Below are positions 6,264 to 9,264 of a DNA stretch of 9,264 nucleotides, piece after piece. The notes below the pieces were generated by a model, which saw nothing but the letters and a program-made list of their open reading frames with translations, was not told where the DNA came from and did no database searches. The stretch comes from Actinomycetota bacterium (GTDB lineage Bacteria > Actinomycetota > Actinomycetes > S36-B12 > UBA5976): contig JAFMIT010000063.1 in NCBI GenBank assembly GCA_017853815.1, positions 1 to 9,264 on the forward strand, in the 5' to 3' direction. Numbering within the stretch: position 1 is the stretch's first letter; every line of letters begins with the position of its first letter. A program made the translations under genes and the position numbers.

Positions 6264-7043
6264 ATGGCCGCTTATGACTTCCACCTCGCTGTCTGCGCGG
6301 AAATGGTGTTTACCGATCTTCCGTTTCTCGAGCGAGTTACGAGGATTCGTGACCTCGGCTTCGATGTCGAGATCTGGGATTGGACCAACAAAGATCTCAA
6401 CGCCCTCGCGGCCACTGGTGCGAACATCAAATCGATGACGGGCTACACCACGGGCAACCTTCTCGATGGTGCGGATGAACTCTTGCGCACTGCCGCGCTC
6501 TCCATCGATGCGGCGCGCGTGCTCGGCAATCCACGACTCAACCATCACGGCACCGGGCTTGGCGAAGGCGGGCTCCCGGTCATCCCGACGCACGAGGTAA
6601 CGGCGGCGATGTGGTTACAGGCTGCTCGCACGCTCGAGCGCTTGGCGGAGCTTGGCGAACGCGAAGGTGTGGTTTTCTGCCTTGAGAACCTCAACACTGC
6701 GGTCGATCATCCTGGCGTGCCATTTGCTAAAGCTGCCGACACTCTCGCGCTCGTTCGCGCAGTGGATAACCCGCACCTGCGGCTCAATCTCGATCTGTAT
6801 CACGCGCAGATTGGTGAGGGAAACCTCATCGAGCTCGTCGAAGAAGCGATGCCGTACATCGGTGAGATTCAGGTGGCGGACGTTCCCGGCCGGGCGCAGC
6901 CCGGCACAGGCGAAATCAACTACCCAGCGATTGCACGTGCACTCGCGCGTCTCGGCTACACCGGCACAATTGCGATGGAAGCGTTTGCGAGTGGCGACAG
7001 CGAAGCGGCGCTGGCGGATTTCCGCGCCGCATTCACCGTCTGA
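6264..7043 (+). CDS. Hydroxypyruvate isomerase-family TIM-barrel protein (Hyi/OtnI-like)
   Basis: Probable sugar or keto-acid isomerase of the xylose-isomerase-like TIM-barrel superfamily; length 259, as usual for hydroxypyruvate isomerases. Visible marks are AVCAEMVF (9-16), NHHGTGLGE (93-101), CLENLN (139-144), NLDLYHAQIGEGNL (175-188), IQVADVPGRAQPGTGEINY (202-220) and GYTGTIAMEAF (231-241). Glu141, Asp177, Gln203 and Glu239 sit at the spacing of the family's metal and catalytic residues. Upstream in-frame starts exist (GTG 6192, ATG 6225), but AGGG (6254-6257) 6 nt before the ATG at 6264, and the family's length, favour 6264. Its position, divergent from iolG across a shared operator-like element, suggests a job in inositol metabolism such as keto-inositol isomerisation (the role of IolI), although the sequence is closer to Hyi/OtnI. 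The substrate is unknown. Confidence 0.85.
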   Translation: MAAYDFHLAVCAEMVFTDLPFLERVTRIRDLGFDVEIWDWTNKDLNALAATGANIKSMTGYTTGNLLDGADELLRTAALSIDAARVLGNPRLNHHGTGLGEGGLPVIPTHEVTAAMWLQAARTLERLAELGEREGVVFCLENLNTAVDHPGVPFAKAADTLALVRAVDNPHLRLNLDLYHAQIGEGNLIELVEEAMPYIGEIQVADVPGRAQPGTGEINYPAIARALARLGYTGTIAMEAFASGDSEAALADFRAAFTV

Positions 7044-7046
7044 CGT

Positions 7047-8252
7047 TTAACGAATCGCTGCTGTGGTGCCGTTGGTCTCGGGCACCGCGACCCACTGACG
7101 CGATGCAGCACTTTCTTCTGCAGCACTCAACACGCGCGCTGATGACACTGCGTCCTGAATGTTGCAATTACGTGCTGGTCCACCGAGATATGCCTCAATG
7201 AACTTGCGGCATTCGATGATTTTGAGATCGTCGTAACCCATCGACGTACCCGCGCCTGGCATGTAATGACTGAAGTCGCCCATACCCGGTCCTGCCATCA
7301 CGCGCTGGTAGCCGAGATGTGGACCTTTGCGGCCGATGGCAACTTGTAGTTCGTTCAGGCGCTCAAACTCCCACTTAATCGAACCTTCGGTGCCATAGAT
7401 TTCAAAGTTGTACGACGCGCGTGGACCGACGGATGCACGACAGGCTTCGAGAGTTCCCACCGCATCAGCTGCGACTGCGCTCGAACCGAAGCGCACCAAC
7501 ATGCCTGCGTAGTCTTCGTTTTCGACTGCGCCCATCTCGCCGCCTTCGATGACGTCGAAGTGTGTGCCCTGTCCCATCTGCAGAATTGGACGCTCGGTGT
7601 AAATAGTTTTGGTGACGGCATTGACTTCACTGATTGGGCCGAGCAAGTACTGCACAAGATCAGCGAGGTGACCCATCAAATCTCCGAGCACACCGCTACC
7701 CGCGAACTCGCGCTTAAATCGCCACGAGAGTGCGCCTTTTGGTTCAGATGAATAATCGGCGAAGAACGTTCCACGAACGTTGGTGATGCGACCGAGTGCA
7801 CCGCTTTCGATGAGTTGCTTTGCGTGCTCGACAACGGGCGGATTGCGGTAGTTGAAACCAATGGTCGTCAGCACGCCGGCTTCAGTGGCGGCGGCAGCAA
7901 CAGCTTCGGTTTCGTGCGCGCCGCGACCGACAGGCTTCTCAATCCAAAAAGCTTTGCCGGCTTTGGCGGCTGCGATGCCCATCTCTGCATGCAAGAAGTT
8001 CGGTGCGCAGATGGAGACAACGTCGACGTCTGGGTGATTAAGCACCTCGTGGTAGTCGAGAGTGAATTGTTCGTAGCCGAGAACGTCCTGTGCGTACTGC
8101 GCGCGATCAGGTGCAGTGTCGCATGCGATGACGAGGCGTGGCTTCACGTTGAGTTCTGGATACACGCTCGGAAGCAGCGTGTACGCCTTGCTGTGGACTT
8201 TGCCCATCCAGCCGACGCTGATGAGGCCGACGCCGATTTCGCGCTTTGACAT
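7047..8252 (-). CDS. Gfo/Idh/MocA family oxidoreductase, second inositol-dehydrogenase-like protein
   Basis: NAD(P)-dependent sugar or polyol dehydrogenase of 401 residues, longer than IolG by 66. The N-terminal Rossmann region reads GLISVGWMGKVH (9-20), so the first glycine of the usual GxGxxG is Ser12. Further on are APNFLHAEM (83-91), WIEKPVGRG (103-111) with the presumed catalytic Lys106, TIGFNYRNPP (130-139), and GVLGDLMGHLADL (187-199) with Asp191 and His195 where the family has its catalytic pair. The ATG at 8252 (MSKREIGVGL) has GGTGG upstream; an ATG at 8264 would add four residues (MVAV) and cannot be ruled out. It ends 3 bp from the isomerase stop, convergently. Operator-like element E lies 71 bp before the start, placing it with the inositol genes. 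It may oxidise another inositol isomer or an inositol derivative; the exact reaction is not visible. Confidence 0.88.
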   Translation of the reverse strand: MSKREIGVGLISVGWMGKVHSKAYTLLPSVYPELNVKPRLVIACDTAPDRAQYAQDVLGYEQFTLDYHEVLNHPDVDVVSICAPNFLHAEMGIAAAKAGKAFWIEKPVGRGAHETEAVAAAATEAGVLTTIGFNYRNPPVVEHAKQLIESGALGRITNVRGTFFADYSSEPKGALSWRFKREFAGSGVLGDLMGHLADLVQYLLGPISEVNAVTKTIYTERPILQMGQGTHFDVIEGGEMGAVENEDYAGMLVRFGSSAVAADAVGTLEACRASVGPRASYNFEIYGTEGSIKWEFERLNELQVAIGRKGPHLGYQRVMAGPGMGDFSHYMPGAGTSMGYDDLKIIECRKFIEAYLGGPARNCNIQDAVSSARVLSAAEESAASRQWVAVPETNGTTAAIR

Positions 8253-8322
8253 AACTGCCACCATTCTCGGGATTCGAGGTTTGTGTTGACGTGCACGTGC
8301 TCGGCGTGAAGCCTAGAGCAAA

Positions 8323-8334
8323 TGTCAGGACAAA
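8323..8334. promoter_or_regulatory. Operator-like element E, before the second oxidoreductase
   Basis: TGTCAGGACAAA on the plus strand (TTTGTCCTGACA on the minus), 10 of 12 bases as in elements A and B, and all ten positions of the recalled IolR pattern. It overlaps the stop codon (8325-8327) of the upstream SDR gene. Immediately before it on the minus strand is TATACT (reverse of 8334-8339), a good -10 candidate that lies inside the end of the SDR gene. Confidence 0.58.
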
Positions 8335-9264
8335 GTATAGGGTGGCGTGAGAGCTTGAATGTGGCCTGTTTCGCGTTCGCGACGGAAAGCGTCGAGCAAT
8401 TCGCGCAAAGGAGTTGGGCCGAGCTTCAGTGAAAGCTTCGTCGCGGCGTTCGCGAGTGAAGTGTCGACCGGAACTCCCTGCGGGAAGAGTTGGTCTTCTG
8501 GTGCATCAATCTGTCGCAACAGCGATGCATCGAGGTCGAAGACTTCGCAGGTCAGCTCCGCTAACTGCATTCGCGTCACGGCATCGTCGCCGACAAGATG
8601 GAACTGACCGACAGCGCGCAACTGCACCACTCGCTCCACTTCCGCTGCGATTTCTGCCGCAAGCGATGGGGTGGCAATTTGGTTGACGAAAGGTCCGCCC
8701 CACACTGCGAAGGTTTCACCGGCACTCAGTGCAGACACCAATGCCGAAACGAAGTAGCCGAAGCCGACATCTTGCGACCGCGGTCCTTGCGCATACAAGC
8801 GATGCGCGCCCATCACCCCGCCAATGCGACAGATGGCAGCGGAGTTGGGGCACAGATCCCGAACGACTTGTTCGCCCATTGCTTTAAGGAAACCGTAGAT
8901 GTTGATGGGATTGCCGTACGCGCTCTCCGGAGTCATGTGTCGCGTACCGTCCATAATCCAGTCAGTGGAGATGTAGACGAGGTGAGCGCTCAGTGCGTTG
9001 GCGGCAGTCGCGACTCGGCTCGTAAGACCGACGTAGGCGTCGAAGGCCTTCTCCTGGTCATTCATCAACATGTTGAAATCATTGGCGATGGCGCAGTGCA
9101 CTATCGCATCAGCGGAGCCGAGTTTTGATGCGATGTCGAGCGGATTGTTGAAGTCGACGAGCAGCGGGGTCCATGGCACGTCGACATCCAGCTCGCGTCG
9201 CACTAGGCCGACGACGTCATGTCCTCGTGTCACGAGCAACTCTGCGATGTTGCTACCGACAAAA
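8325..9264 (-). CDS. RmlD-like SDR family sugar-nucleotide/sugar reductase (5' end cut by window edge)
   Basis: Extended short-chain dehydrogenase/reductase resembling dTDP-4-dehydrorhamnose reductase. The reading frame is open through the right edge with 312 residues visible. It begins FVGSNIAELLVTRGHDVVGLVRR in separate codons from 9263 downward, which is the end of a Rossmann GxxGFVG motif, so only about ten residues are missing. STDWIMDG corresponds to the STDYVFDG block of RmlD, and YGFLK some 24 residues later supplies the YxxxK catalytic pair. The C-terminal half (CRIGGVMG, then WGGPFVNQIATPSLAAEIA) also follows the RmlD pattern. No dTDP-rhamnose genes are nearby, so a role in nucleotide-sugar synthesis is doubtful; with 72 bp and element E between it and the next gene, it may be read separately. 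Function within inositol metabolism is unproven. Confidence 0.82.
   Translation of the reverse strand, partial: FVGSNIAELLVTRGHDVVGLVRRELDVDVPWTPLLVDFNNPLDIASKLGSADAIVHCAIANDFNMLMNDQEKAFDAYVGLTSRVATAANALSAHLVYISTDWIMDGTRHMTPESAYGNPINIYGFLKAMGEQVVRDLCPNSAAICRIGGVMGAHRLYAQGPRSQDVGFGYFVSALVSALSAGETFAVWGGPFVNQIATPSLAAEIAAEVERVVQLRAVGQFHLVGDDAVTRMQLAELTCEVFDLDASLLRQIDAPEDQLFPQGVPVDTSLANAATKLSLKLGPTPLRELLDAFRRERETGHIQALTPPYTLS

Noticed and set aside
7815..8249. Plus-strand open frame of 144 codons opposite the second oxidoreductase
   Set aside because: Antisense to a gene with clear Gfo/Idh motifs; no ribosome site or family signature.
8289..8298. Perfect 10-bp palindrome ACGTGCACGT before the second oxidoreductase
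   Set aside because: It occurs once only, is short enough to arise by chance, and has no partner elsewhere in the window.
8598..9128. Plus-strand open frame of 176 codons opposite the SDR gene
   Set aside because: Antisense shadow; the SDR frame carries the Rossmann, STDW and YxxxK motifs.

Overview
The window looks like a myo-inositol utilisation locus from an actinobacterium. Base composition is moderately high in G+C. Most genes have clear AGGAGG- or AAAGG-type ribosome binding sites, and the protein sequences (IolE beginning with an APISWGVCE motif, a FrcA-like single-domain sugar ABC ATPase, a lipoprotein binding protein) read like those of high-GC Gram-positives. A more precise placement cannot be made from the sequence alone.

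Layout. Positions 1-966 (minus) hold the N-terminal half of iolD, cut by the window edge. Positions 1080-3987 (minus) hold a three-gene sugar ABC importer in the order binding lipoprotein, permease, ATPase. At 4241-5119 (plus) is iolE, followed by a perfect 16-bp bidirectional terminator. At 5182-6189 (minus) is iolG. At 6264-7043 (plus) is a hydroxypyruvate isomerase-type TIM-barrel protein. At 7047-8252 (minus) is a second, longer Gfo/Idh/MocA oxidoreductase. From 8325 to the right edge (minus) is an RmlD-like short-chain dehydrogenase/reductase lacking only its first few residues. No gap without a gene exceeds about 255 bp, and there are no RNA genes, mobile elements or CRISPR arrays.

How the parts fit. 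The importer would bring in inositol or a related polyol. IolG would oxidise myo-inositol to 2-keto-myo-inositol (scyllo-inosose), IolE would dehydrate that to the trihydroxycyclohexane-dione, and IolD would open the ring. The second oxidoreductase and the TIM-barrel isomerase probably handle other inositol stereoisomers or keto-inositols. iolB, iolC, iolA and the regulator iolR are not in the window.

The most notable signal is regulatory. A 12-bp element close to TATGTCCTAACA occurs five times, once in each of the five spacers that hold a transcription start: before iolD, before the importer, before iolE, in the iolG/isomerase divergent spacer, and before the second oxidoreductase. I found no other copy by eye. 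It resembles, from memory, the binding motif reported for the GntR-family repressor IolR of Corynebacterium glutamicum (KGWCHTRACA). The pathway genes alternate strands rather than forming one operon, so this shared operator is what ties them together. No clearly novel system is evident.
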